DNA from: Candidatus Colwellbacteria bacterium RIFCSPHIGHO2_02_FULL_45_17
GTDB lineage: Bacteria > Patescibacteriota > Minisyncoccia > UBA6257 > Colwellbacteraceae
Direction: 5' to 3'
Length of the DNA: 22,465 nt
Assembly (NCBI GenBank): GCA_001817685.1
Contig: MHIV01000019.1
Location: 1 to 22,465, forward strand
Below are positions 1 through 7,417 of this stretch, in pieces (position 1 is the first letter of the stretch; each line of letters begins with the position of its first letter). The position numbers were made by a program, and so were the translations under genes. Below the pieces are notes generated by a model that did not search any database, had not been told where the DNA came from, and saw only the letters and a program-made list of their open reading frames with translations.

Positions 1-1
1 A

Positions 2-1216
2 GCGACTGGCGGTGACACACACCTAGGAGGTGACGATTTCGACAAGAAAATTATTGAGTATCTTGTAGCTGAATATAAGAAACAGGAGGGCATAGATATT
101 GCGAAAGACCCACTCGCCCTACAAAGACTTAAGGAGGGAGTCGAGCGGGCTAAACACGAGCTTTCTACTTCGACTGAAACAGAGGTTAACCTCCCATATA
201 TCAGCTCTGATGCATCAGGACCGAAGCACTTTTTAATGAAGCTTACTCGTGCAAAGATTAACGAGCTCACAGAAGATTTAATTGAGCGCTCAATGAAATT
301 GGTTAAGGATACTGTTGGTGAAGCGGGACTGAAGATGAGCGACATCGATGAAATAATTCTCGTTGGAGGCCAGACAAGGATGCCGGCGATTCAGGAGGGC
401 GTTAAGAAACTTTTTGGTAAGGACCCCCACCTGGGAATTAACCCCGATGAAGTAGTAGCGATCGGCGCGGCAGCTCAGGCCGGAATTCTACAAGGAGACA
501 TAAAGGATGTACTTCTTCTAGACGTCACGCCCCTCTCGCTTGGAATAGAGACACTAGGAGGAGTGTTCACTAGATTGATCGAGAAAAATACAACCATACC
601 GACTTCAAAAACTCAGATTTTCTCAACCGCAGCCGACAGCCAGCCGTCAGTAGAAGTTCATGTTCTCCAAGGCGAGAGAGAAATGGCGCAGGACAACAAA
701 ACTCTTGCTCGGTTCATTCTGGATGGGCTACCGCCTGCGCCCCGCGGAATACCTCAGATAGAAGTGACCTTCGACATAGACGCAAATGGGATCCTAAACG
801 TAAAGGCACTAGATAAAGCGACAAACAAAAGCCAGTCCGTAAAAGTGGAGGCATCCACAGCCCTAAGCAAAGATGAAATTGAGCGCCTTAAGAGAGATGC
901 AGAAACTCACGCTGGAGAAGACAAGAAGAAGAGAGAATTAATCGATACTAAAAATCACTCAGAGGCGTTAGTTTACACTGCGGAGAAATCTTTGAGAGAT
1001 GCAGGAGACAAAGTGCCAGCGGAGATTAAGAAAGACATCGAAGAAAAAATCGAGTCTGTCAAAAAAGTATCTGGCGGTGACGATAAGAGCGCTATAGAGA
1101 GCGCCACATCTGCATTATCTCAATCGCTTCAGAAGATAGGAGAACTGTTGTATAAAGAAAAAGGCACTGATAATAACGATGATAAAAATGATTCGGGAGA
1201 GAAGACCGGCGACTAA
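2..1216 (+). CDS. dnaK: Chaperone DnaK (Hsp70), 5' end outside window
   Basis: ATP-dependent cytoplasmic chaperone that works with DnaJ on unfolded proteins. The open frame runs from base 2, so the ATG at 236 is internal. Upstream of it the frame encodes the Hsp70 stretch GGDTHLGGDDFD (fragment residues 3-14). Further on come the Hsp70 signature ILVGGQTRMP, INPDEVVAIGAA, the interdomain linker LLLDVTPLSLGIETLGG, the beta-sandwich substrate domain and a charged helical lid ending in an acidic low-complexity tail (TDNNDDKNDSGEKTGD). About 404 residues are present; the first roughly 190 residues of the ATPase domain lie outside the window. The stop codon directly abuts the next gene's ATG, and dnaJ follows that gene, so the three are probably one heat-shock operon. 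Identity is secure. Confidence 0.97.
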   Translation, partial: ATGGDTHLGGDDFDKKIIEYLVAEYKKQEGIDIAKDPLALQRLKEGVERAKHELSTSTETEVNLPYISSDASGPKHFLMKLTRAKINELTEDLIERSMKLVKDTVGEAGLKMSDIDEIILVGGQTRMPAIQEGVKKLFGKDPHLGINPDEVVAIGAAAQAGILQGDIKDVLLLDVTPLSLGIETLGGVFTRLIEKNTTIPTSKTQIFSTAADSQPSVEVHVLQGEREMAQDNKTLARFILDGLPPAPRGIPQIEVTFDIDANGILNVKALDKATNKSQSVKVEASTALSKDEIERLKRDAETHAGEDKKKRELIDTKNHSEALVYTAEKSLRDAGDKVPAEIKKDIEEKIESVKKVSGGDDKSAIESATSALSQSLQKIGELLYKEKGTDNNDDKNDSGEKTGD

Positions 1217-2170
1217 ATGGTAAGCGTGGAAGTTAACAAGGGAGGAGTAAAACAAGGTTCAGGCTCTCCGCTTAAGTTTTACATACTCGTAGCACTAGCA
1301 ACGTTAACTGGTCTCGGAGCAAGCTATCTATTTAGCACCGGCAGTTTTCTTTACGGGACGGTTTTGCTTGTACTATTCCTGACACTTTTTGTCACAGAAT
1401 CTCTACTCATTTCCTCAAGGTTTCACCTTATAGCAGCAGTTGTACTTAATTCCGTCGCGTTTGCGATTCCCTTTGCGAAGCCTTTCTCTTTATTTTTCTT
1501 GGGTGGGTTTATCATACTCGTCCTATTTCTGATTAACGGCGCATACAGCGGCAGACGAGAGATGGATAATATGGTGAAGATTCACTTCACGAGGTTGGTG
1601 CGAGTTATATCAAGATCAATGATAACAGCAGTGGTTGTGTTTCTTAGCGTTGTGATTATTTTAAACAACAATTTCTCTGCGAGCAGGGCGAGCATAAATC
1701 GGCTTGTGGACATCACTACGCCGATTATAAGTAGATTTGTAAATGGGTTTAGCGGAGGGGCAAATACTGGCGAGTTGCTAAAAAGCATAACGGAAAAAGA
1801 ATTATCCGGAGATAAGAATTTTATAGCTCTCTCTGTAAGGGATAGACGAACTGTCGTAGAGAACCAAGCCAATGAGCTTAAGCTTAAGATTGAAGAGTTA
1901 ACAGGAATCACGATTGACTCAGGGGCTTCTATAAGGGAGAACGCATACGAAATGATCAACACCAAACTATCGTCCCTTACACCAAAGGCACAGATTTATT
2001 GGAGCATGGTTTTAATAGCAGTTTTGTGGCTCTCTATCCAAAGTGTTGAGTTTCTGATATATCTTCCGTTAGCTGTTTTAGTTTTCCTTGTTTACGAGCT
2101 CCTTTTTGCTATGAAATTTATAACGATGCAAATGGAAATGAGGAGCAAGGAGGTTATTTCATTGCGCTAG
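1217..2170 (+). CDS. Multi-pass membrane protein of unknown function between dnaK and dnaJ
   Basis: I do not recognise the family. The 317-residue protein starts with no gap after the dnaK stop (TAA then ATG), with no Shine-Dalgarno visible, suggesting translational coupling. About four hydrophobic segments lie in residues 20-115 and one near residue 140. A hydrophilic, partly helical domain of roughly 100 residues (about 155-260) follows, rich in K/E/R and probably facing one side of the membrane, then two more hydrophobic segments before a short basic C-terminus. No catalytic motif or signal peptidase site was seen. The position where grpE is often found might suggest a link to proteostasis, but nothing in the sequence resembles GrpE. 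Function is unknown. Confidence 0.8.
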   Translation: MVSVEVNKGGVKQGSGSPLKFYILVALATLTGLGASYLFSTGSFLYGTVLLVLFLTLFVTESLLISSRFHLIAAVVLNSVAFAIPFAKPFSLFFLGGFIILVLFLINGAYSGRREMDNMVKIHFTRLVRVISRSMITAVVVFLSVVIILNNNFSASRASINRLVDITTPIISRFVNGFSGGANTGELLKSITEKELSGDKNFIALSVRDRRTVVENQANELKLKIEELTGITIDSGASIRENAYEMINTKLSSLTPKAQIYWSMVLIAVLWLSIQSVEFLIYLPLAVLVFLVYELLFAMKFITMQMEMRSKEVISLR

Positions 2171-2190
2171 AATTTCTATTAGGATAGTAA
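2162..2190 (+). promoter_or_regulatory. Possible internal promoter for dnaJ
   Basis: TTGCGC (2162-2167), a 17-nt spacer and TAGTAA (2185-2190) lie just upstream of the dnaJ ATG at 2200, which would give a 5' leader of only a few bases. The match is weak and dnaJ may simply be read from the dnaK promoter. Confidence 0.3.
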
Positions 2191-2199
2191 GACGAAATT

Positions 2200-3264
2200 A
2201 TGGACGACTATTACAAAATTCTTGGAGTAGAACGTGGAGCCTCAAAAGACGAGATTAAAAAGGCATATAGAAGCCTTGCCCACAAATATCATCCAGACAA
2301 GAAGGAGGGCGATGAAGAGAAGTTCAAGAGGATTAACGAGGCATACCAAATCTTAAGCGACGATAGTAAAAGACAGCAGTACGACAGATTTGGCCAAGCT
2401 TTCGGGTCCGGTTTTAGGGGCGCTCAGGGAGGCAACTGGTCTTGGGATTTTGATCTTGGCGGAATGGAAGATTTAGGCGACTTGAACGAGATATTCAACT
2501 CGTTTTTCGAAGGTCTTGGTGTGAAGCAAAAAAGACGCACGTATAACCGCGGGGCTGACTTAGAATTCACAGTGGATGTATCTCTTGAAGAAGCGCAGAA
2601 AGGAAAAGTTATGAATCTCGACTACGAGACATATAAGGTCTGCACAGTCTGCGGTGGGAGAGGCCATGCCGAAAAAACAAAGATGAAAAACTGTGATTAT
2701 TGCAACGGGAGAGGAGAAATTCAGGAGACGCGCAATACGTTCTTCGGTAGCTTCGCCAGTGTTGTAACGTGCAAAGCATGTAGGGGCGTTGGGAAAATTC
2801 CCGAGAAGTATTGCAATTCCTGTGATGGAGAGGGGAGGGTAAAAGGTAACAAGGAGGTTAGTGTAGAAATTAGGCCCGGCGTTGTAACCGGTCAGATTGT
2901 GAGAATTAAAGGGATGGGCGAGGCTGGTGAGTATAATTCGGGATCCGGAGATCTTTATGTGAAAATCAACGTGAAGCAACATCCAATTTTTGAGCGCAGA
3001 GGCAACGACCTTTACAGGTCGAAGGAAATCAATATTGTTGATGTTCTTCTAGGTAAGAAAATTGACGTCGGTACGCTTGATGGTAGAAAAATCGAAGTTG
3101 AGGTACCAAGGGGTTTTAATCTAAGCGAAACGATAAGAATTAAAGGAGAGGGTATGACTAGGAGCGATAATATGTATTTACAACTAGAAGTTGTGACACC
3201 AAAGAAATTGAGTTCTAAGGCAAAGAGACTTCTTGAGAAGTTAGACGAGGAGGAGCTCGATTAG
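2200..3264 (+). CDS. dnaJ: Chaperone DnaJ (Hsp40, type I)
   Basis: Co-chaperone that delivers substrates to DnaK and stimulates its ATPase. The 354-residue protein has all type I parts: an N-terminal J domain with the HPD motif at residues 31-33, a G/F-rich linker (about 70-110), four zinc-binding repeats (CTVCGGRG at 148, CDYCNGRG at 165, CKACRGVG at 191, CNSCDGEG at 205) and the C-terminal beta-sandwich substrate domains. It is a little shorter than the usual 370-380 residues. No Shine-Dalgarno precedes the ATG. It is the third gene after dnaK, 29 bases beyond the membrane protein gene. Its stop codon lies inside the 5' arm of a long inverted repeat that starts the folded region downstream. 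Confidence 0.97.
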   Translation: MDDYYKILGVERGASKDEIKKAYRSLAHKYHPDKKEGDEEKFKRINEAYQILSDDSKRQQYDRFGQAFGSGFRGAQGGNWSWDFDLGGMEDLGDLNEIFNSFFEGLGVKQKRRTYNRGADLEFTVDVSLEEAQKGKVMNLDYETYKVCTVCGGRGHAEKTKMKNCDYCNGRGEIQETRNTFFGSFASVVTCKACRGVGKIPEKYCNSCDGEGRVKGNKEVSVEIRPGVVTGQIVRIKGMGEAGEYNSGSGDLYVKINVKQHPIFERRGNDLYRSKEINIVDVLLGKKIDVGTLDGRKIEVEVPRGFNLSETIRIKGEGMTRSDNMYLQLEVVTPKKLSSKAKRLLEKLDEEELD

Positions 3265-3397
3265 TTCGTCTGTCGGAACCAGAATATTTCTGCTCCAGCG
3301 GTAGAAATTTCTTCCCGCTCGGCATTCTCTGCGACCAAGCGAGAATGCCTCCGCGATGTTCCGCACGACAAACTAATCTCGCTATTAAATTTGATTG

Positions 3398-3415
3398 TTG
3401 TCCGCCCACCAGGGC
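3398..3415. repeat. Duplicate of the tRNA-Lys 3' end (possible att site)
   Basis: The 18 bases TTGTCCGCCCACCAGGGC are identical to 3590-3607, which cover the acceptor stem 3' side and part of the T arm of tRNA-Lys plus flanking bases. After one inserted A, six more bases (TCGAAC) also match. A direct copy of a tRNA 3' end beside the intact gene is the usual trace of tRNA-targeted integration. Here the two copies are only 192 bp apart, so at most a tiny remnant is left. Confidence 0.5.
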
Positions 3416-3560
3416 ATCGAACGTCGCTTCACTCCCCATAGGGCTTCCGCCCTCTGGTCTCTGCCTACGATAAATCTTCGGCAGAGGTCACCCCGACGGG
3501 GAAACCCTATCGCTTTTCCCCGACCCCCTTTCGTGTTCGAGCCCTAGTGATAAAAAACCG

Positions 3561-3585
3561 AAAAACACCCGTAATGGGTGTTTTT
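3561..3585. terminator. Bidirectional intrinsic terminator between dnaJ region and tRNA-Lys
   Basis: AAAAACACCC (3561-3570), a five-base loop and GGGTGTTTTT (3576-3585) form a 10-bp stem. A T-rich run follows on the + strand (3581-3591), and an A-rich run before the hairpin gives a T run on the - strand. It would end dnaJ-side transcripts and the tRNA-Lys transcript. Confidence 0.85.
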
Positions 3586-3592
3586 GTTTTTG

Positions 3593-3664
3593 TCCGCCCA
3601 CCAGGGCTCGAACCTGGAACCAACTGCTTAAAAGGCAGCTGCTCTACCATTGAGCTATGGGCGG
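3593..3664 (-). tRNA. tRNA-Lys (anticodon TTT)
   Basis: Read on the - strand, a full cloverleaf forms. The acceptor stem is CCGCCCA/TGGGCGG and the D stem GCTC/GAGC. The anticodon stem GCTGC/GCAGT has loop CTTTTAA, giving anticodon TTT. The T stem CCAGG/CCTGG has loop TTCGAGC. The discriminator is A and CCA is not encoded (ACA follows). The gene has its own promoter upstream and a terminator right after. An 18-base stretch covering its 3' end is repeated at 3398-3415. Confidence 0.97.
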
Positions 3665-3672
3665 CTAATGCA

Positions 3673-3701
3673 AAGTTACTATTAGTTTAGTGTATTTTCA
3701 A
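3673..3701 (-). promoter_or_regulatory. Promoter of tRNA-Lys
   Basis: On the - strand TTGAAA (3701-3696), a 17-nt spacer and TAACTT (3678-3673) would start transcription a few bases before the mature tRNA 5' end at 3664. The -35 and spacing are good; the -10 is moderate. Confidence 0.6.
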
Positions 3702-3741
3702 GATTTGAATTATGAACTGTGAATTTCGATACAATGGTAGT

Positions 3742-3770
3742 TTGACATTATAACACGTATGTGTTATACA
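3742..3770 (+). promoter_or_regulatory. Strong promoter with palindromic operator
   Basis: TTGACA (3742-3747), exactly 17 nt, then TATACA (3765-3770). An inverted repeat ATAACAC-GTAT-GTGTTAT (3750-3767) fills the spacer and enters the -10 box, where a bound repressor would block RNA polymerase. It drives the GC-rich gene starting at 3794. Confidence 0.8.
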
Positions 3771-3793
3771 CTAGGTACTTCCAAGGAGGCATT

Positions 3794-4270
3794 GTGAGAA
3801 AAACGGAAGAGGTCATTCGGTTCGTGAAGGGCGGCGGGCCTGCATATTGCGGCCGACACCACGGGTACGTCGATGACGCGTACATGGCTGAGTACTTCGA
3901 CGGCAACGAGTGGATCGAGCTCGACATCGGGACCTTCCACGGAAGTGCGTGGATTCGATTCTATAAGGTCACCTTCTGCGACATGGAAGTGGAGGGAAGG
4001 CCAGGGGAACACCCCGATCCGCCGCGTGGTTTCAGCCTCAGGTTCTTTTCGGTCGAGAAGGAAGAGCTCATCGAGTCGGAGAGCCCGTCATACGTGAGAA
4101 CGTATCACGAACAAGAGCCATTCCTCTTCGACGAAGACACCGATACTGGGTATCTGACCGAGCGCTTGTCGAGATGCCGGTCAGTCAAGTGGGGCCGTGG
4201 AGAAGCTCGCCGCATGTACAAGTGGGCTCTGAAGCGTCGCGCACGCGAGCTCAAGAAAGCGCGCAAGTAG
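3794..4270 (+). CDS. GC-rich hypothetical protein (158 aa) with its own promoter
   Basis: I do not recognise this protein. The frame stays open back to 3761, but that lies inside the promoter's -10 region. A perfect AAGGAGG at 3783-3789 points to GTG at 3794, so the product begins MRKTEEVIRFVKGGG and has 158 residues. It is soluble, rich in aromatic and acidic residues (for example AYCGRHHGYVDDAYMAEYFDG), and ends in a strongly basic helix (RRMYKWALKRRARELKKARK) that could bind nucleic acid. No membrane segment or enzyme motif is visible. Its third codon positions are much richer in G and C than in secD just downstream. With promoter, operator, SD and terminator it forms a single-gene unit, probably acquired or under different selection from its neighbours. 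Confidence 0.7.
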   Translation: MRKTEEVIRFVKGGGPAYCGRHHGYVDDAYMAEYFDGNEWIELDIGTFHGSAWIRFYKVTFCDMEVEGRPGEHPDPPRGFSLRFFSVEKEELIESESPSYVRTYHEQEPFLFDEDTDTGYLTERLSRCRSVKWGRGEARRMYKWALKRRARELKKARK

Positions 4271-4276
4271 ATCGTC

Positions 4277-4333
4277 GCCGCCGGCGGAGAAGAGGCGTAA
4301 GACCTCTCTCCCCAAAGGCGGCTTCTTCTTTTG
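4277..4333 (+). terminator. Terminator-like nested hairpin
   Basis: An outer stem GCCGCC/GGCGGC (4277-4282 with 4317-4322) encloses an inner hairpin GGAG-AGAGG/CCTCT-CTCC (4286-4295 with 4303-4311), followed by the T-rich TTCTTCTTTTG. It ends the unit that starts at 3742. Confidence 0.6.
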
Positions 4334-4359
4334 TAAAAGAGAAAGAATTGGAATAATAT
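4331..4359 (+). promoter_or_regulatory. Promoter of secDF
   Basis: TTGTAA (4331-4336), a 17-nt spacer and TAATAT (4354-4359) would start transcription about 15 bases before the secD ATG. The -35 sits in the T-rich tail of the preceding terminator. Confidence 0.55.
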
Positions 4360-4380
4360 AAATCTCGAACTTATTTCTTA

Positions 4381-5622
4381 ATGGAAAAACGGACATCCAG
4401 CACTATTATTTTCTCAATAATCATCGCGACGAGTATCCTCGCAGGACTTTTTGCATTTCCCAAGGGATTTGGCGCATCACACTTGCCGTGGAGACTTGGC
4501 TTAGATCTTATAGGAGGTACTACGCTAGTCTACGACGTTGATTTAACGGGTATCCCAAGCGATGAACAGGAGGGTGCAGTCGCGGGGCTCAAAGAAGTTA
4601 TAGAAAAGCGAGTGAATTTGTTCGGCGTATCAGAGCCAAGAGTTAACATCGTAGAGAAAGAAAGTGGGTACCAATTATTAGTTGATCTTGCTGGCGTTCA
4701 CGACATTCGTGACGCGATAAATCAAATTAAGGAGACACCGGTTCTAGACTTTAGGGAAGTCGGCCGTGACGAGGGCGGTGAGACAGTTTATACACCGACT
4801 GAACTAACCGGAAGGTTCATAACATCAGCGACTCTAGGGTTTAACAACGTAGACAACAGTCCCCTGGTAGTTCTCAATTTTAATGATGAAGGGGCGAAGC
4901 TTTTCGAAGAAATAACTGCGAGAAACGTCGGAAAGCTTCTTGCCGTTTTTCTCGACGGTCAGTCCATTACAGAACCAGTTGTCCAACAGAAAATTACGGG
5001 AGGAACTGCGCAGATAACAGGTCGCTTTACGATTGAAGAAGCAAGATTGCTAGTCGAACGATTCAATGCCGGCGCACTTTCCGCGCCAATAAAACTCACC
5101 AATCAAAGAACCGTAAGCCCGTCTGCGGCTGGAGATTCGCTAAATAGGATGATCGAGGCATGGCTCATCGGAACCGCACTCATAATGCTTTTTATGGTTC
5201 TCTATTACAGATCACTCGGTGGCTTTGCCGTCATCGCACTCTTTATCTACATTGTTTTGACACTTGCTCTATTTAAAGTAATTCCTAACTTTACGATGAC
5301 TCTCGCTGGTATTGCTGGTTTCGTTTTGTCTATTGGGCTCGCAGTCGACGCGAACATCCTGATTTTCGAGAGGACCAAGGAGGAAATGAAGAAAGGGATG
5401 GCTAGAGAAGACGCGATAAACGCCGGATTTAAGCGTGCATGGCCGTCCATCAGAGACGCGAATATAAGCACCACAATTACATCAATAATTCTTTATTTCT
5501 TCACATCTAGCTTTGTTAAAGGTTTCGCGCTCACGCTCGGCCTCGGTGTGCTTACAAGCATGTTTTCCGCTATCTTTGTTACAAGGACGATATTAAGAAT
5601 CTTTGTTAGAAACAAATCATGA
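4381..5622 (+). CDS. secD: Protein translocase subunit SecD
   Basis: With SecF it forms the membrane complex that uses the proton gradient to help SecYEG export proteins. The 413-residue protein has an N-terminal membrane helix (about 8-26) and the conserved GLDLIGG at 40-46. A periplasmic P1-type domain (about 50-240) contains the beta-rich segment ITARNVGKLLAVFLDG. A block of about five membrane helices follows, with the family motif VDANILIFERTKEEM (from 322). It is much shorter than E. coli SecD (615), as is common where the extra periplasmic part is absent. There is no Shine-Dalgarno before the ATG. It overlaps secF by 4 bases (ATGA), so the two are translationally coupled. Confidence 0.97.
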   Translation: MEKRTSSTIIFSIIIATSILAGLFAFPKGFGASHLPWRLGLDLIGGTTLVYDVDLTGIPSDEQEGAVAGLKEVIEKRVNLFGVSEPRVNIVEKESGYQLLVDLAGVHDIRDAINQIKETPVLDFREVGRDEGGETVYTPTELTGRFITSATLGFNNVDNSPLVVLNFNDEGAKLFEEITARNVGKLLAVFLDGQSITEPVVQQKITGGTAQITGRFTIEEARLLVERFNAGALSAPIKLTNQRTVSPSAAGDSLNRMIEAWLIGTALIMLFMVLYYRSLGGFAVIALFIYIVLTLALFKVIPNFTMTLAGIAGFVLSIGLAVDANILIFERTKEEMKKGMAREDAINAGFKRAWPSIRDANISTTITSIILYFFTSSFVKGFALTLGLGVLTSMFSAIFVTRTILRIFVRNKS

Positions 5623-6545
5623 TGGATTTCTTACTAAAACACAGCAAAGCAATTTTAATAACCTCAACGGTCCTCGTGATTGTAAGCGTTATCTCGGTCA
5701 TAGCGTTCGGTTTCAATTTAGGAATTGATTTCACGAGTGGCTCTCTTTGGCAGGTGAGAATGACCGGCGTAGAGACTAGCGACCTGCGTAATTTCTTTGC
5801 AGAGGAGTTTGGAATCGAGGAATTAAATATCGCAATTGATCAATCAGAAAATATTTACGCGCTTACACTTCGCGAAATAACCGAGCACGAGAGGCAAGAA
5901 ATTCTCACAGCGATGAAAGAAAGATTTGGGGAAGTCGAGGATTTGGATTTCTCTACGATAAGTCCTTCTATTTCCTCAGAACTCAAAGGAAAAGCTTACA
6001 CGGCAATCGCGCTTGTTATGGTCGGCATTTCTCTATTTATTGCGTTTGCTTTCAGGAAAGTTTCAGAACCAATCAAGTCTTGGAAGTACGGCGTAATAAC
6101 TTTGATAACCCTTATACACGATGTGGTAATTCCAGCAGGAGTATTTGTTTATTTAGGTAAATTCGCGGAAGTCGGCATAGATATAAACTTCATAGTGGCG
6201 ATGTTGTTTGTAATGGGCTTTTCAGTCCACGACACAATCGTCGTTTTCGACCGCATCAGGGAAAATCTTCTAATTGTGAAAGAGGAGAAGAAAAGACAGC
6301 CGCTCCAAGAGATTGTAAACAGAAGCATAAAAGAAACCGTAGCAAGATCGATAAATACCTCTCTGACGCTTGTGCTGATACTGATTACGTTGTTTTTCTT
6401 CGGTCCGATTAGCACCAAAATGTTCGTTTTCGCGATATTAATCGGCACAATCGCTGGAACGTATTCGTCTATATTTTTTGCGAGCCCACTCCTAGTATTT
6501 GCCGAGAGATTCTCGAGAAATCCACATGGGCAGTTTAAGAGTTGA
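5619..6545 (+). CDS. secF: Protein translocase subunit SecF
   Basis: Partner of SecD in post-translocational export. The 308-residue protein has an N-terminal helix (about 8-30), then GIDFTSGSLWQVRM, the variant of the SecF GIDFxGG motif in which the first Gly of the pair is Ser. A small periplasmic domain (about 45-125) and five further membrane helices follow. The conserved VHDTIVVFDRIREN begins at residue 203. The start ATG overlaps the secD stop by four bases. The stop codon TGA overlaps the -35 of the next promoter. Length matches the family. Confidence 0.97.
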   Translation: MMDFLLKHSKAILITSTVLVIVSVISVIAFGFNLGIDFTSGSLWQVRMTGVETSDLRNFFAEEFGIEELNIAIDQSENIYALTLREITEHERQEILTAMKERFGEVEDLDFSTISPSISSELKGKAYTAIALVMVGISLFIAFAFRKVSEPIKSWKYGVITLITLIHDVVIPAGVFVYLGKFAEVGIDINFIVAMLFVMGFSVHDTIVVFDRIRENLLIVKEEKKRQPLQEIVNRSIKETVARSINTSLTLVLILITLFFFGPISTKMFVFAILIGTIAGTYSSIFFASPLLVFAERFSRNPHGQFKS

Positions 6546-6570
6546 CATTTTTGCGGTAAGATTGTAAACA
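6542..6570 (+). promoter_or_regulatory. Promoter for the sigma-region-4/HARE-HTH operon
   Basis: TTGACA (6542-6547), 17 nt, TAAACA (6565-6570). The -35 is consensus and overlaps the secF stop; the -10 is weak. The start codon is at 6587. Confidence 0.5.
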
Positions 6571-6586
6571 TATAGGATATAGGAAC

Positions 6587-7417
6587 ATGGTAGGAGTAAA
6601 CATCGACATAAACGGCCTTATCAACGAGGCACTTTTAACCCAGGACGAACGGGCGAAGCGTATTGTTATGGGTAGATATGGGTTGGGCACTTCGGGCAGG
6701 AAAACGCTGGCGGCTCTAGGGGGCGAATATGGCCTCACAAGAGAAAGAGTGAGGCAAATTCAGGCAGCCGCGCTTGAGGCCATCCGCGGGGAGATAAAAG
6801 AGCACAAGGAGGCCGTAAAATTTCTAAAAGCCATAGAAGGATACCTTAAGGATGTAGGTCACTTGAGGCGTGGAGATCTAATAGCAAAGGATTTTAATAT
6901 CGGCTTTGGCGGGAAAGAAGATACAGAAGCGTTATCTAATAAACTGCATTTTCTTGCCGACGCCCTAGGATGGCCTTTTGTCGAGGGCGGTAACGAAGAT
7001 TGGCACGTGGTTTGGTACAGCAAGAAAGATGTATATGACACTGCGAAAAAACTGGTAGGGGAGTTGCTTAAGACAAAAGAGCAAGACTTCGACAAATTCT
7101 TAAAATCCGCCAGCGGTAAGTTTAGACTACCGGAACCTCAGATAGTAAATCACCTTTTAATTTCTAAGAGATTCGGAATCGGTCCATACGGAGACATGGG
7201 CGCCGACCATTGGGTTCGTGTTAATCCTAAGACGGTTCGCGACAAGATCTACATAGTTTTAGACAAGTCGAAGGAACCAATGCACTTCACTGAGATCGCA
7301 GCGAATGTGAACAGCTTAAGCGGTAAGAAGCGCGCGGCAGCTACGGTACACAACGAATTAATTAAAGATCCGCGTTTTGTGTTAGTAGGAAGAGGCACTT
7401 ACGCAATTAATGTTTAG
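6587..7417 (+). CDS. Transcription regulator: sigma-70 region 4 fused to HARE-HTH
   Basis: A 276-residue cytoplasmic DNA-binding protein. Residues about 15-70 are a sigma-70 region 4 helix-turn-helix: the segment around GLTRERVRQIQAAALEAIR matches the part of primary sigma factors that reads the -35 element. There is no region 2, so it cannot act as a complete sigma factor. The middle (about 75-200) is unassigned. The C-terminus (about 210-276: VRDKIYIVLDKSKEPMHFTEIA through PRFVLVGRGTYAI) resembles the HARE-HTH winged helix also found in the RNA polymerase delta subunit. The likely role is modulating transcription at or near RNA polymerase; this is inferred from domains. A weak AGGA lies before the ATG. 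The next gene overlaps its end by 8 bases. Confidence 0.8.
   Translation: MVGVNIDINGLINEALLTQDERAKRIVMGRYGLGTSGRKTLAALGGEYGLTRERVRQIQAAALEAIRGEIKEHKEAVKFLKAIEGYLKDVGHLRRGDLIAKDFNIGFGGKEDTEALSNKLHFLADALGWPFVEGGNEDWHVVWYSKKDVYDTAKKLVGELLKTKEQDFDKFLKSASGKFRLPEPQIVNHLLISKRFGIGPYGDMGADHWVRVNPKTVRDKIYIVLDKSKEPMHFTEIAANVNSLSGKKRAAATVHNELIKDPRFVLVGRGTYAINV

Larger units (their letters stand above)
3261..3585 (+). ncRNA. Structured RNA candidate in the dnaJ 3' region
   Basis: No convincing gene lies between dnaJ and tRNA-Lys, but the DNA is full of paired arms. An outer stem pairs 3261-3279 (TTAGTTCGTCTGTCGGAAC) with 3358-3376 at 15 of 19 positions. It encloses AGCGG/CCGCT (3297-3301 with 3315-3319) and a perfect 9-bp hairpin GGCATTCTC/GAGAATGCC (3321-3329 with 3341-3349). 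A second block is closed by AGGGC plus TCGAAC (3411-3422) pairing with GTTCGAGCCCT (3535-3545). Inside it are hairpins at 3436-3457, 3459-3486 and 3497-3522. A terminator hairpin ends it at 3585. It could be a processed 3' UTR, a stand-alone RNA or a folded mobile remnant. I found no tmRNA, RNase P or SRP RNA signature. Strand is inferred from dnaJ. Confidence 0.5.

Noticed and set aside
236..238. ATG 236 as the dnaK start
   Set aside because: The frame upstream to base 2 encodes conserved Hsp70 sequence, so the gene simply enters from the left edge.
3215..3439. 74-codon open frame on the - strand over the dnaJ end and folded region
   Set aside because: It overlaps conserved dnaJ sequence and paired stem arms, has no Shine-Dalgarno or promoter, and its codons follow the hairpins; the region is better explained as structured RNA.
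3261..3585. tmRNA or RNase P RNA in the dnaJ-tRNA gap
   Set aside because: On the - strand the copy of the tRNA 3' end has no matching T stem on its 5' side, no tag reading frame ending in typical residues was found, and no RNase P core motif is present on either strand.
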